From an uncultured Collinsella sp. (lineage in GTDB: Bacteria; Actinomycetota; Coriobacteriia; Coriobacteriales; Coriobacteriaceae), in NCBI GenBank assembly GCA_900542325.1, contig UQMY01000004.1, forward strand, positions 1 through 64,000: a stretch of DNA of 64,000 bases, read 5' to 3'. Shown piece by piece: positions 33,042 to 41,299 of this stretch; the stretch's first letter is position 1; each line of letters opens with the position of its first letter. Position numbers and translations under genes: made by a program. Below the pieces are notes generated by a model. That model ran no database searches and had not been told where the DNA came from. It was given only the letters and a program-made list of their open reading frames with translations.

Positions 33042-34068
33042 CGATCTTGCTGACCGTGTTCTTTATGCCGCTGCTGGCGAGCCGCTTCACCGAAAGGGTC
33101 ACGCGAAGCCTCTGTATGTTGCCGTAATCGGATGTCTTGCCGGAGTGCTGGCGACCGGAGGGGTCGCCTACGCTGTTGTCAATTCCAGTTATTTTGCCTC
33201 TGCCTGGGGAAACCATGGCAACGGAGAGTCCGTTACCTGGACAAATGGCGGCTCGTCGGGGACGAAATATACCTACACCAGAGAGTTTGGTGATGGTATC
33301 GCGCCCCAAAGCCTGGAGGGTGCAGTCCAGAAGGTCAATCTGTCCGTCGAGGGCAACGGCTATACACTCGACATTCATGATATGGCTATCGACCAAAACG
33401 GCTGCGGTGCTGTGACGTTTACGCTGTCCAATCCAAATGGTGTTAACTACTACAAGCCGGCAGCAGAGACAGGCGAACTTGTTCTCTATGGTGAAGAAGA
33501 ACAAGGCATCGGTACACCCAGCATGAACTTCGGCGAGGAATGGGCTGATACACGCTGCACCATTGATAAGGACACATCAAGCGATACTGTCATTAATGGC
33601 ACGATGTACTTTGCTTCTATGGATCGCGAGCGAGGTTTTCAACATGCGGTCACCTGGAATATCTCGTGGACCGAGGGCGAAGGAGAGGATGCGAAGCCGT
33701 TCGAGGCATCGACGCCCGAGTTTAGCGTTGGAGCGTACGTCGATACTAAGGAACTCCGCTCCGATGACTCGCCTCTCGAGATCAGCCCGTTTTCCATCCA
33801 GACGCACATCGATGATCTGGGCATTGACGCAGTCACGAAGAAGTTGACGGTTACCTACAAGGATGGATCGGAGCAGATTATCGAAGATGACGACGCAGGG
33901 GCGTTCAACTTATATTTTTCTTATACGCGCAATAGCGGAGAGAACATCTGGGTGCCAACGAAGTTGATTGATGTCGACCAAGTGGTCTCAGTAACGCTTG
34001 AGGGCACACGCTGCACTTCAACAGGGGGCGCCGAAACGTCGGAACCCTTTACCATCGTCTATTCGTAA
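32992..34068 (+). CDS. membrane-anchored anti-sigma factor
   Basis: A 358-residue protein with a short cytoplasmic N-terminus (about 37 residues) that would bind the sigma factor, one membrane helix (about residues 40-62, rich in Gly, Ala and Val) and an extracytoplasmic domain of about 295 residues, rich in beta-type sequence and Ser/Thr. The layout matches DUF4179-type anti-sigma proteins, which sense envelope signals. No zinc-binding H-x3-C-x2-C motif is present. GTG start with GGAGG upstream, inside the 3' end of the sigma gene. A terminator follows the stop. Confidence 0.82.
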   Translation: MKSNQIKQAFESVQADSDLADRVLYAAAGEPLHRKGHAKPLYVAVIGCLAGVLATGGVAYAVVNSSYFASAWGNHGNGESVTWTNGGSSGTKYTYTREFGDGIAPQSLEGAVQKVNLSVEGNGYTLDIHDMAIDQNGCGAVTFTLSNPNGVNYYKPAAETGELVLYGEEEQGIGTPSMNFGEEWADTRCTIDKDTSSDTVINGTMYFASMDRERGFQHAVTWNISWTEGEGEDAKPFEASTPEFSVGAYVDTKELRSDDSPLEISPFSIQTHIDDLGIDAVTKKLTVTYKDGSEQIIEDDDAGAFNLYFSYTRNSGENIWVPTKLIDVDQVVSVTLEGTRCTSTGGAETSEPFTIVYS

Positions 34069-34074
34069 GATTTG

Positions 34075-34109
34075 GGGCCGCTTCCTATTAGGGAAGGCGG
34101 CCCATTTTG
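34075..34109 (+). terminator. terminator of the sigma/anti-sigma operon
   Basis: GGGCCGCTTCC pairs with GGAAGGCGGCCC (one bulge), followed by ATTTTGC. Confidence 0.8.
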
Positions 34110-34209
34110 CATTAAATGGACGGTTAGACCGAGCGATATACTTCCGAAGACGCCGCCGATTTCCATGCGACAGATGAGAGCAGATCAACGCTGGAGTGCG
34201 ACGTTTCCC

Positions 34210-34246
34210 CAGATAAAACCGACCATAATAAACCTGTCCCTATTTG
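34210..34246 (-). repeat. GGGACAGGTTTATT repeat, right copy
   Basis: Reverse complement of the 32401-32436 sequence with a few differences; AATAAACCTGTCCCTATTTGG is its proximal half. Together they form distant inverted repeats about 1.8 kb apart. Confidence 0.75.
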
Positions 34247-34275
34247 GAAGGGAACGTTGCCCCAACGAGCACGTC

Positions 34276-34414
34276 GGATTCCCGGGCCGGGCGGCACAGG
34301 GGTTAAGTTTGTCGCGAGTTCCGCACGAGCCGGAGGCCACTTAATGTGGCCTCCGTGCGAGCCAGGACTGTAGAGCAGCAAACTTAAAACCTGGGCCGCC
34401 CGGTCCGGGGATCC
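34276..34414 (+). repeat. giant stem-loop element, copy B
   Basis: Outer arms (34276-34312 with 34376-34414) pair with a few interruptions: GGATTCCCGGGCC and TTAAGTTTG with their complements. The core has GAGTTCCGCACG, central hairpin GGAGGCCAC-TTAAT-GTGGCCTCC (34332-34354), CGTGCGAGCCAGGAC and TGTAGAGCAG. Core shared with 21267-21508 and 51541-51690. It lies 85 bases upstream of the rpsL promoter. The remainder of the 552-bp gap has the two features before it and the rpsL promoter. Confidence 0.83.
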
Positions 34415-34498
34415 TCCCAAGCGCACAGGAGGGGATTCCTTTTGTGTAGGCTTTGCGGAAATGTGCCGATTTTAGGATACGCCCGGCGGCGTGGTCTG

Positions 34499-34527
34499 TT
34501 GACGGCACAGCTAACGCCACGTATCCT
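34499..34527 (+). promoter_or_regulatory. str operon (rpsL) promoter
   Basis: TTGACG, 17 bases, TATCCT. AGGATACG at 34474-34481 and CGTATCCT at 34520-34527 form an inverted repeat around it, so the -10 box is one arm. Confidence 0.7.
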
Positions 34528-34620
34528 ATCGAACTGCGTGTTTCGTAGGGGGATGCTGACCCCTCGATTCAAGCCGTTGCACTTTACAGAAAGCTGGAAT
34601 CATTCGAGAAGGAGTACGCT

Positions 34621-34998
34621 TTGCCTACTATTAACCAGCTGGTTCGCCAGGGCCGTCGTTCCGTGCCCAAGAAGTCCAAGAACGCTGCTCTGCAGCACAA
34701 CTCCCAGAAGCGCGGCGTGTGCACCCGCGTCTTCACCACGAGCCCCAAGAAGCCGAACTCGGCTCTTCGTAAGGTTGCCCGTGTTCGCCTTGTCAACGGC
34801 ATCGAAGTTACTGCTTACATCCCGGGTGAGGGCCACAACCTGCAGGAGCACTCCATCGTGCTCGTCCGCGGCGGTCGTGTCCGTGACCTCCCTGGTGTCC
34901 GTTATCACGTCATCCGTGGCGCCTACGACGCTGCTCCGGTCCAGAACCGTATGCAGGCCCGTTCCAAGTACGGTGCTAAGCGCCCCAAGGCTAAATAA
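34621..34998 (+). CDS. rpsL: 30S ribosomal protein S12
   Basis: A 125-residue decoding-site protein. SPKKPNSALRK carries Lys43 of the wild type. In GGRVRDLPGVRYH residue 88 is Arg (codon CGT at 34882-34884), where E. coli and M. tuberculosis have Lys; Lys-to-Arg at this site gives streptomycin resistance in both. The TTG start is supported by AAGGAG six bases upstream and by exact fit to the family N-terminus. First gene of the str operon. Confidence 0.98.
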   Translation: MPTINQLVRQGRRSVPKKSKNAALQHNSQKRGVCTRVFTTSPKKPNSALRKVARVRLVNGIEVTAYIPGEGHNLQEHSIVLVRGGRVRDLPGVRYHVIRGAYDAAPVQNRMQARSKYGAKRPKAK

Positions 34999-35071
34999 GC
35001 CAGATAACGTTTTGATACTTTCGCCGTGTGCCGCCTAAGCGCCGCACGGTAGACACTTAAGGAGATTTCAC

Positions 35072-35545
35072 ATGCCGCGTCGTGCAGCAGCTAATCGTCG
35101 TGAGGTTCAGCCTGACGCCGTTTACAACAACCGCCTGGTGACTCAGCTCATCAACAAGGTCCTTCTTGACGGCAAGAAGGCCACCGCTGAGCGCATCGTT
35201 TACACCGCTTTCGAGATCGTTGCCGAGAAGTCCGAGGGTGGCGACGCTCTCGCTACCTTCAAGAAGGCTATGGACAACGTCAAGCCCACGCTCGAGGTTA
35301 AGCCCAAGCGTGTCGGTGGCGCTACCTATCAGGTCCCGATGGAGGTCAACTCCCGTCGTTCCACCGCTCTGGGTATCCGCTGGATCGTCAACTTCTCCCG
35401 CGCTCGCAAGGAGAAGACCATGGCCGAGCGTCTCGCCAATGAGATCCTCGACGCTTCCAACGGCCTGGGCGCTTCCGTCAAGAAGCGTGAGGACGTCTTC
35501 AAGATGGCCGAGGCCAACCGCGCGTTCTCTCACTATCGTTGGTAA
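35072..35545 (+). CDS. rpsG: 30S ribosomal protein S7
   Basis: A 157-residue head-organising protein that nucleates assembly of the 3' major domain of 16S rRNA. It has MPRRAAANRREVQPD at the start and GGATYQVPMEV and ANRAFSHYRW as typical blocks. AAGGAG precedes the ATG. It sits 73 bases after rpsL and 19 before fusA in the standard str order. Confidence 0.98.
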   Translation: MPRRAAANRREVQPDAVYNNRLVTQLINKVLLDGKKATAERIVYTAFEIVAEKSEGGDALATFKKAMDNVKPTLEVKPKRVGGATYQVPMEVNSRRSTALGIRWIVNFSRARKEKTMAERLANEILDASNGLGASVKKREDVFKMAEANRAFSHYRW

Positions 35546-35564
35546 GTTAAGGTAAGGAACTAAC

Positions 35565-37664
35565 ATGGCTAAGCCTAAGTACAAGCTTTCCGATACCCGT
35601 AACATCGGCATCATGGCCCACATCGATGCCGGTAAGACCACCACGACCGAGCGTATTCTTTACTACACCGGTAAGACCCACAAGATCGGTGAGGTTCATG
35701 AGGGCGCTGCCACCATGGACTGGATGGTTCAGGAGCAGGAGCGCGGCGTAACCATTACCTCCGCTGCTACCACGTGCTTCTGGAACAAGGACGGTAAGGA
35801 CTACCGCATCCAGATCATCGACACCCCGGGCCACGTTGACTTCACCGCCGAGGTCGAGCGCTGCCTGCGCGTCCTCGATGGCGCTGTCGCCGTCTTCGAC
35901 GCCGTTGCCGGCGTCCAGCCCCAGTCTGAGACCGTTTGGCGTCAGGCTTCTACCTTCAACGTCCCCCGCATCGCCTTCATCAACAAGTATGACCGCGTGG
36001 GCGCTGACTTCTTCAACGCTATCGAGACCATGAAGGATCGTCTCGACGCTAACGCCGTGGCCGCTCAGGTCCCGATGGGCGCCGAGGACAACTTCTGGGG
36101 CGTCATCGACCTGGTCACCATGACCGCATGGGACTTCAAGGCCGACGAGAAGGGTATGACCTACCCCGAGCCGATGGACGAGATCCCGGCTGAGTTTGCC
36201 GACATCGCTGCCACCAAGCGCGAGGAGCTCCTTGACGCTGCTGCCAGCTTTGACGACGAGCTCATGGAGAAGATCCTCATGGAGGAGGACTTCACCGTCG
36301 AGGAGCTCAAGGCTGCTCTGCGCAAGGGCGTTCTGGCCAACGAGCTCAACCTCGTCTTCGTGGGTTCCGCCTACAAGAACAAGGGCGTTCAGGAGCTGCT
36401 CGACGCTGTCGTCGACTACCTGCCCAGCCCGCTCGACGTTGAGGCCGTCACCGGTACCGATCCGGACACCGGCGAGGAGATTCAGCGTCATCCTTCCTTC
36501 GACGAGCCCTTCTCCGGCCTGGTCTTCAAGATCATGACCGACCCGTTCGTCGGTAAGCTCACCTACGTCCGCGTTTACTCCGGCCGCGCCGAGTCCGGCT
36601 CCTACGTTGTCAACGCTTCCAACGGTCAGCGCGAGCGCCTCGGCCGCATCCTCGAGATGAACGCCGCCGAGCGTATCGACCGTGACGACGCTGCCGCCGG
36701 CGACATCGTCGCTTGCGTCGGCTTCAAGAACTCCACCACCGGTGACACCCTTTGCGCCGAGGGCAAGGAGATCGTCCTCGAGAAGATCGAGTTCGCTAAG
36801 CCCGTTATTGACGTTGCCATCGAGCCCAAGACCAAGGCCGAGCAGGACAAGATGTCCCTGGCTCTGACCAAGCTCGCCGAGGAGGACCCGACCTTCCAGG
36901 TGTCCACCAACCACGAGACCGGCCAGACCATCATCGCCGGCATGGGCGAGCTGCACCTCGAGATCATCGTCGACCGTCTGCTCCGCGAGTTCAAGGTTGA
37001 CGCTAACGTCGGTAAGCCCCAGGTTGCCTACCGCGAGACCGCCGGTCACGACGTCGAGAAGGCTGAGGGCAAGTTCGTCCGTCAGTCCGGCGGTCGCGGT
37101 CAGTACGGCCACGCCGTCATCAAGCTCGAGAAGATGGAGGAGGGCTTCGGCTACGAGTTCGTCAACGCTATCGTCGGCGGCGTCGTGCCCAAGGAGTACA
37201 TCCCGTCCATCGACAAGGGCATCCAGGAGGCCCTGAACACCGGTGTTATCGCCGGCTTCCCGGTCCTCGACGTTAAGGTCACCCTGTTCGACGGTTCTTA
37301 CCACGAGGTCGACTCCTCCGAGGCCGCCTTTAAGATCGCCGGTTCCATGGCTATCAAGGACGCCCTCAAGAAGTCCGATCCGCAGCTGCTCGAGCCGATC
37401 ATGGCTGTCGAGGTCGAGACCCCCGAGCAGTACATGGGCGACGTTATGGGCAACCTCTCCGGTCGCCGCGGCAAGATCGAGGGCATGGAGGATCGCAAGA
37501 ACAGCAAGCTCATCCGTGCCAAGGTGCCGCTGGGCGAGATGTTCGGTTACGCTACCGACCTTCGCTCCCAGACCCAGGGCCGTGCATCCTACACGATGCA
37601 GTTCGACTCTTATGAGCCCGCGCCCAAGTCCATCGTGGACGAGGTCATGAGCAAGAACGCCTAA
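35565..37664 (+). CDS. fusA: elongation factor G
   Basis: A 699-residue translocase GTPase. The G motifs are AHIDAGKTTTTERIL, DTPGHVDFTAEV and NKYDR (the last usually NKMDR). Domains II-V follow, with GMGELHLEIIVDRL and the domain IV tip region near HDVEKAEGKFVRQSGG. The length is normal. AAGGAA precedes the ATG. tuf, which usually follows fusA, is absent; rpsJ follows instead. Confidence 0.98.
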   Translation: MAKPKYKLSDTRNIGIMAHIDAGKTTTTERILYYTGKTHKIGEVHEGAATMDWMVQEQERGVTITSAATTCFWNKDGKDYRIQIIDTPGHVDFTAEVERCLRVLDGAVAVFDAVAGVQPQSETVWRQASTFNVPRIAFINKYDRVGADFFNAIETMKDRLDANAVAAQVPMGAEDNFWGVIDLVTMTAWDFKADEKGMTYPEPMDEIPAEFADIAATKREELLDAAASFDDELMEKILMEEDFTVEELKAALRKGVLANELNLVFVGSAYKNKGVQELLDAVVDYLPSPLDVEAVTGTDPDTGEEIQRHPSFDEPFSGLVFKIMTDPFVGKLTYVRVYSGRAESGSYVVNASNGQRERLGRILEMNAAERIDRDDAAAGDIVACVGFKNSTTGDTLCAEGKEIVLEKIEFAKPVIDVAIEPKTKAEQDKMSLALTKLAEEDPTFQVSTNHETGQTIIAGMGELHLEIIVDRLLREFKVDANVGKPQVAYRETAGHDVEKAEGKFVRQSGGRGQYGHAVIKLEKMEEGFGYEFVNAIVGGVVPKEYIPSIDKGIQEALNTGVIAGFPVLDVKVTLFDGSYHEVDSSEAAFKIAGSMAIKDALKKSDPQLLEPIMAVEVETPEQYMGDVMGNLSGRRGKIEGMEDRKNSKLIRAKVPLGEMFGYATDLRSQTQGRASYTMQFDSYEPAPKSIVDEVMSKNA

Positions 37665-37725
37665 GTTCGAGCTCCCTGTTACGTAATCCTGCGAGAACAT
37701 CTCTCGCACTCTTTGGAGGTTTAAG

Positions 37726-38034
37726 TTGGCTACCCAGAAGATCCGCATTCGCCTCAAGGGCTATGATCACGAGGTCGTCGATCAGTCCGCGAAGCTCATC
37801 GTCGAGACCGCTCAGAAGACCGGCGCTCGCGTTTCCGGTCCTGTCCCCCTGCCCACCGAGCGCAACCTGTACACGGTTATCCGCTCGCCGCACGTGAACA
37901 AGGACTCCCGTGAGCAGTTCGAGATGCGCACCCACAAGCGCCTCATCGACATCCTCGACCCCACCTCGGGCACCGTTGATTCGCTTATGCGTCTCGACCT
38001 CCCCGCTGGCGTCGACATCGACATCAAGCTCTAA
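37726..38034 (+). CDS. rpsJ: 30S ribosomal protein S10
   Basis: A 102-residue protein with QKIRIRLKGYDHEVVDQS and GPVPLPTERNLYTVIRSPHVNKDS. It also forms the NusE part of antitermination complexes. TTG start with GGAGG seven to eight bases upstream. In most bacteria rpsJ opens the S10 operon; here it closes the str operon, has a strong terminator after it, and is about 13.9 kb from rplC. Confidence 0.98.
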   Translation: MATQKIRIRLKGYDHEVVDQSAKLIVETAQKTGARVSGPVPLPTERNLYTVIRSPHVNKDSREQFEMRTHKRLIDILDPTSGTVDSLMRLDLPAGVDIDIKL

Positions 38035-38053
38035 GCGATATCGCTCATAGCTT

Positions 38054-38095
38054 AAAGGGCCCCGCTGCCGTTACGGTAGCGGGGCCCTTTTGTTT
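38054..38095 (+). terminator. str-rpsJ operon terminator
   Basis: AAAGGGCCCCGCT and its complement form a 17-bp stem with one G-T wobble, followed by TTTTGTTTT. The A-run before it also lets it serve birA on the minus strand. Confidence 0.93.
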
Positions 38096-38150
38096 TGCAT
38101 GATGGGTTTGGATCGCCGGGTAAGGCTGCCGAGCGGCTGGCTGTGGCGAC

Positions 38151-38927
38151 CTACTCACTCAAGGGGCGCAATGACGCTTCCTCAAAATGGAAGGATCGCA
38201 AGCCGTCTTCTGTTTCGATGCACGCACGACCAAAGCCATCGACCGTTTTAAAGATGCCTCGCGCCAGCTCGTCACCGGCAGGGGAGCGGGCGATAACGTG
38301 CTTTCCAATCCAATTGAGGTGAGCGACATATTCGCCGTGGACGGGCGCGAGCGGTCCGGTGTTTTCTTCCATGGCGTTGAGGCGTTCTGCCCAGGCATCT
38401 ATAGCGTCTATAACTGCGTGATAGACCTCATCGAGGAGCATGTCGACAGCTGGAACGTTCTCGTTAAGGTCCGAGAGACCGATTGCCGGCAGGCCGCCAT
38501 CGGGCACCTCTTGGGGCGCATAGTTCACATTGACACCAATGCCACAGACGGCGAAAGGTTTGCCTTCGTTATCGCGTGCGGCCTCGACCAGAATGCCGCC
38601 GAGTTTGCGTCCACGCGCGACCAGGTCGTTGGGCCATTTGAGGCCAATCTCGTTTGCAAGACCCTGTTTTTCGAGCGCCTCGAGCACCGCTAGGCCGCTG
38701 ACGGCAGCAAGACCAGAGTACTTCGCAGGATTAACGCATGGACGCAGGACAATCGAAAGCAATAGGTTGCCGGCGGTTGAATCCCACTTGTGGCCGCGCC
38801 GGCCGCGTCCTGCTGTCTGAGCCCGGGCGGCAAGTCCTGTGCCGTGCGGCGCTCCCTGTTTTCCTGCTTCGAGCAGGTCATCGTTGGTCGATCCGGTTAC
38901 GTCGACTATCGTTAATTTGGCATCCAT
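38151..38927 (-). CDS. birA: biotin--[acetyl-CoA-carboxylase] ligase
   Basis: A 258-residue biotin protein ligase without the N-terminal helix-turn-helix, so it is a ligase only and not a repressor. The biotinyl-AMP loop is GRGRRGHKW and LKWPNDLVARGRKLGGILVE is the central catalytic block. It activates biotin and attaches it to the AccB lysine. The gene is divergent from the fab operon that encodes its substrate, a fitting pair. AAGGAGG lies 11 bases before the chosen ATG; the 27 in-frame codons upstream have no site. Confidence 0.95.
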   Translation of the reverse strand: MDAKLTIVDVTGSTNDDLLEAGKQGAPHGTGLAARAQTAGRGRRGHKWDSTAGNLLLSIVLRPCVNPAKYSGLAAVSGLAVLEALEKQGLANEIGLKWPNDLVARGRKLGGILVEAARDNEGKPFAVCGIGVNVNYAPQEVPDGGLPAIGLSDLNENVPAVDMLLDEVYHAVIDAIDAWAERLNAMEENTGPLAPVHGEYVAHLNWIGKHVIARSPAGDELARGIFKTVDGFGRACIETEDGLRSFHFEEASLRPLSE

Positions 38928-39022
38928 AACGGCTGCTACCTCCTTAATGAATAAGTGAATAACGCAATGGTGTCGAGAGATAGACACAATGTGAAGCCTG
39001 TGTCGCATTTGGGCAATTTAAT

Positions 39023-39084
39023 GTTAACACGTCAACAACGACTGAAATGCGCTATCCTCTCATGGTCGATGTAAACACGTCAAC
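39023..39084. promoter_or_regulatory. fab operon control region with paired operators
   Basis: The near-palindrome GTTAACACGTCAAC (39023-39036) and its copy GTAAACACGTCAAC (39071-39084) flank TATCCT (39053-39058), a plausible -10 box; the first overlaps the -35 position. Two identical-spacing sites around the start point suggest repression of the fatty-acid operon. The sequence does not resemble FapR or FabT sites. Confidence 0.6.
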
Positions 39085-39103
39085 AACTCAAAGGAGGTTA
39101 GTG

Positions 39104-40063
39104 ATGGGTTTCACGATTCTTGGAACGGGCTCGGCGCTTCCTAAGCGCAGTGTTTCCAATGACGAGCTGTCCGAGTTCCTCGATACCTCGGATGAGTGGA
39201 TTTTTACCCGCACAGGTATCAAGAGCCGCCACGTCTGCACCACCGAGTCACTTGATGACCTTGCCGTAGCGGCGAGCGAGCGGGCACTCCAGGTGTCCGG
39301 AATCGACGCGAGCCAGTTGGATTTGATCGTCTGCTCGACGACGACGGGTGACCATCTTGTTCCCGCTGAGGCGTGTGCCGTTGCTGAGCGACTAGGCGCG
39401 ACGTGCCCTGCCTTCGATGTCTCGGCGGCCTGCGCCGGCTTCGTATTTGCGCTCGATGTTGCCGAGGGCTATATCGCCCGAGGACGAGCCAAGCATGTGC
39501 TTGTCGTTGCCGCCGAGCAGATGACGCGCGCGCTCGACTGGACCGACCGCGCCACCTGCGTGCTCTTTGGCGATGGGGCAGGCGCCGCGGTGATTGAGGC
39601 CGGGGGAGACAGCCCCCTTGCCGTTGAGCTTTCGACGGCGCCCGACGTCGAGACGTTGCGCGTTCCCGGACTGGTCGGCACCTCGCCGTTTAAGGCCTCC
39701 GTAGATAGCGAGAGCGTGCTGTCCATGAATGGCCGCCGTGTGTTCAAGTTCGGCGTCAACGCCATCTGTGACACGGTTCATAAGCTTGCGAGCGATGCGG
39801 GCATTTCGGTCGAAGACATCGACCATTTTGTATTCCATCAGGCTAACGAACGAATCCTGAGCCAGGCAGTCAAGCGCCTCGGCGTGCCAGGCGAGCGCGT
39901 GGTTCGAACGCTGCGCGAGACCGGCAATATTTCGAGCGCCTGCATTCCCTTTGCGCTTGATCGGCTGGCGCGCACCAACGCACTGAATGCGGGCGACACC
40001 ATCGCCCTCGTTGGATTTGGCGCCGGCCTGGATATAGGTGGCTATCTGCTTCGTTGGAAGTAG
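39104..40063 (+). CDS. fabH: beta-ketoacyl-ACP synthase III
   Basis: A 319-residue condensing enzyme that starts fatty-acid synthesis from acyl-CoA and malonyl-ACP. Catalytic Cys110 is in SAACAGF, His245 in FHQANERI, and Asn in the ETGNISSA block. WIFTRTGIKSRH at the N-terminus is typical. The chosen ATG has AGGAGG six bases before it; the in-frame ATG 19 codons upstream lies in the operator region. First gene of the fab operon. Confidence 0.97.
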   Translation: MGFTILGTGSALPKRSVSNDELSEFLDTSDEWIFTRTGIKSRHVCTTESLDDLAVAASERALQVSGIDASQLDLIVCSTTTGDHLVPAEACAVAERLGATCPAFDVSAACAGFVFALDVAEGYIARGRAKHVLVVAAEQMTRALDWTDRATCVLFGDGAGAAVIEAGGDSPLAVELSTAPDVETLRVPGLVGTSPFKASVDSESVLSMNGRRVFKFGVNAICDTVHKLASDAGISVEDIDHFVFHQANERILSQAVKRLGVPGERVVRTLRETGNISSACIPFALDRLARTNALNAGDTIALVGFGAGLDIGGYLLRWK

Positions 40064-40115
40064 TCGCACATAGGAAATAAAAACGCCCCTAGGGCACAAA
40101 CAAAGGAGAACTACC

Positions 40116-40352
40116 ATGGCAGATCAGAAGACCTTCGAGCGCGTTTGCGATGTTATCCGCGAGACCGCCGGTCTTGACGACGTCGAGATGAAGCCCGAGT
40201 CCACGCTCGAGGAGATCGGCCTCGACAGCCTGGGCACCGTCGAGATCCTCGTCGCCGTCGAGGATGAGTTTGGCATCCAGCTCGATACCGAGGAGAACCC
40301 CAAGACGGTCGGCGAGTTCGCCGATACGGTCGAGGCGGCATTGGAGAAGTAG
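40116..40352 (+). CDS. acpP: acyl carrier protein
   Basis: A 78-residue acidic four-helix protein. The serine of LDSLG receives phosphopantetheine. It carries all intermediates handled by the neighbouring Fab enzymes. AAAGGAG precedes the ATG, and the stop overlaps the region where fabK initiates. Confidence 0.97.
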   Translation: MADQKTFERVCDVIRETAGLDDVEMKPESTLEEIGLDSLGTVEILVAVEDEFGIQLDTEENPKTVGEFADTVEAALEK

Positions 40353-40354
40353 TG

Positions 40355-41299
40355 ATGCTCAAGTCTCCTCTCTGCGATCTACTCGGCATCGAAAAGCCCG
40401 TGTTCCAGGGCGGTATGGCCTGGATTGCCGACGCCTCGCTGGCATCTGCCGTGTCCGAGGCGGGCGGCTTAGGGATTATCGCGGCCATGAACGCCGACGC
40501 TAACTGGCTGCGCGACCAGATTCACGAGCTGCGCGCCAGGACGGATAAGCCCTTTGGCGTCAACGTTATGCTCATGAGCCCGTTTGCCGACGAGGTCGCG
40601 CGGGTCGTGATTGACGAGCGGGTGCCGGTCGTCGTGACGGGTGCCGGCAATCCCACCAAGTACATGAAGGCGTGGAACGAGGCGGGCATCAAGGTCATCC
40701 CGGTTGTTGCCTCGGTGGCGCTGGCGCGTCTCGTGGCGCGTCGCGGAGCCACTGCCGTGGTTGCCGAGGGCACCGAATCAGGCGGCCATATTGGCGAGAC
40801 CTCGACGATGGCATTGGTGCCGCAGGTTGTCGATGCGGTCGATATTCCCGTGGTTGCGGCTGGCGGTATCGCTGATGGCCGCGGCGTGGCGGCCGCCTTT
40901 ATGCTGGGCGCCGCCGGCGTGCAGGTGGGTACGCGCTTTCTGATCGCAGATGAGTGCACCGTATCGGAGCAGTACAAGGAGATGGTCCTGAAGGCCAACG
41001 ACACCTCGACGCGTGCGACCGGCCGCTCGACGGGACACCCGGTGCGTGCCCTCAAGAGCCCCTTCACCAACGCCTACGCCAAGAGCGAGGCGGCGGGCGT
41101 AAGCGTCGAGGAGCTCGGGGCCATGGGCACGGGCGCCCTTCGCAAGGCCGCCAAGGACGGCAATTACGAAGAGGGCTCGTTTTTGTGTGGACAGATTGCC
41201 GGCATGGTCAACGAGCGCCAAAGCGCACGTGAAATCGTTGACGACCTGGTCGATGGCGCCGAGCACGTCCTGAAGGGTGCGTGCGCATGGGTGGCGTAG
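40355..41299 (+). CDS. fabK: enoyl-ACP reductase II (FMN-dependent)
   Basis: A 314-residue TIM-barrel flavoprotein of the FabK / nitronate monooxygenase family. It has FQGGMAWIA, GVNVMLMSP, ESGGHIGETSTMALVPQVVD and AAGGIADGRGVAAAFMLGA for FMN phosphate binding. Its place between acpP and fabD makes FabK the right call and nitronate monooxygenase unlikely. It does the last reduction of each elongation cycle; FabK enzymes are insensitive to triclosan, unlike FabI. ATG preferred to the adjacent GTG because of spacing from GGAG. Confidence 0.93.
   Translation: MLKSPLCDLLGIEKPVFQGGMAWIADASLASAVSEAGGLGIIAAMNADANWLRDQIHELRARTDKPFGVNVMLMSPFADEVARVVIDERVPVVVTGAGNPTKYMKAWNEAGIKVIPVVASVALARLVARRGATAVVAEGTESGGHIGETSTMALVPQVVDAVDIPVVAAGGIADGRGVAAAFMLGAAGVQVGTRFLIADECTVSEQYKEMVLKANDTSTRATGRSTGHPVRALKSPFTNAYAKSEAAGVSVEELGAMGTGALRKAAKDGNYEEGSFLCGQIAGMVNERQSAREIVDDLVDGAEHVLKGACAWVA

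Noticed and set aside
35547..37757. A 736-codon open frame on the minus strand across fusA.
   Set aside because: Same codon-bias artefact as over rpoBC; no ribosome binding site or family match.
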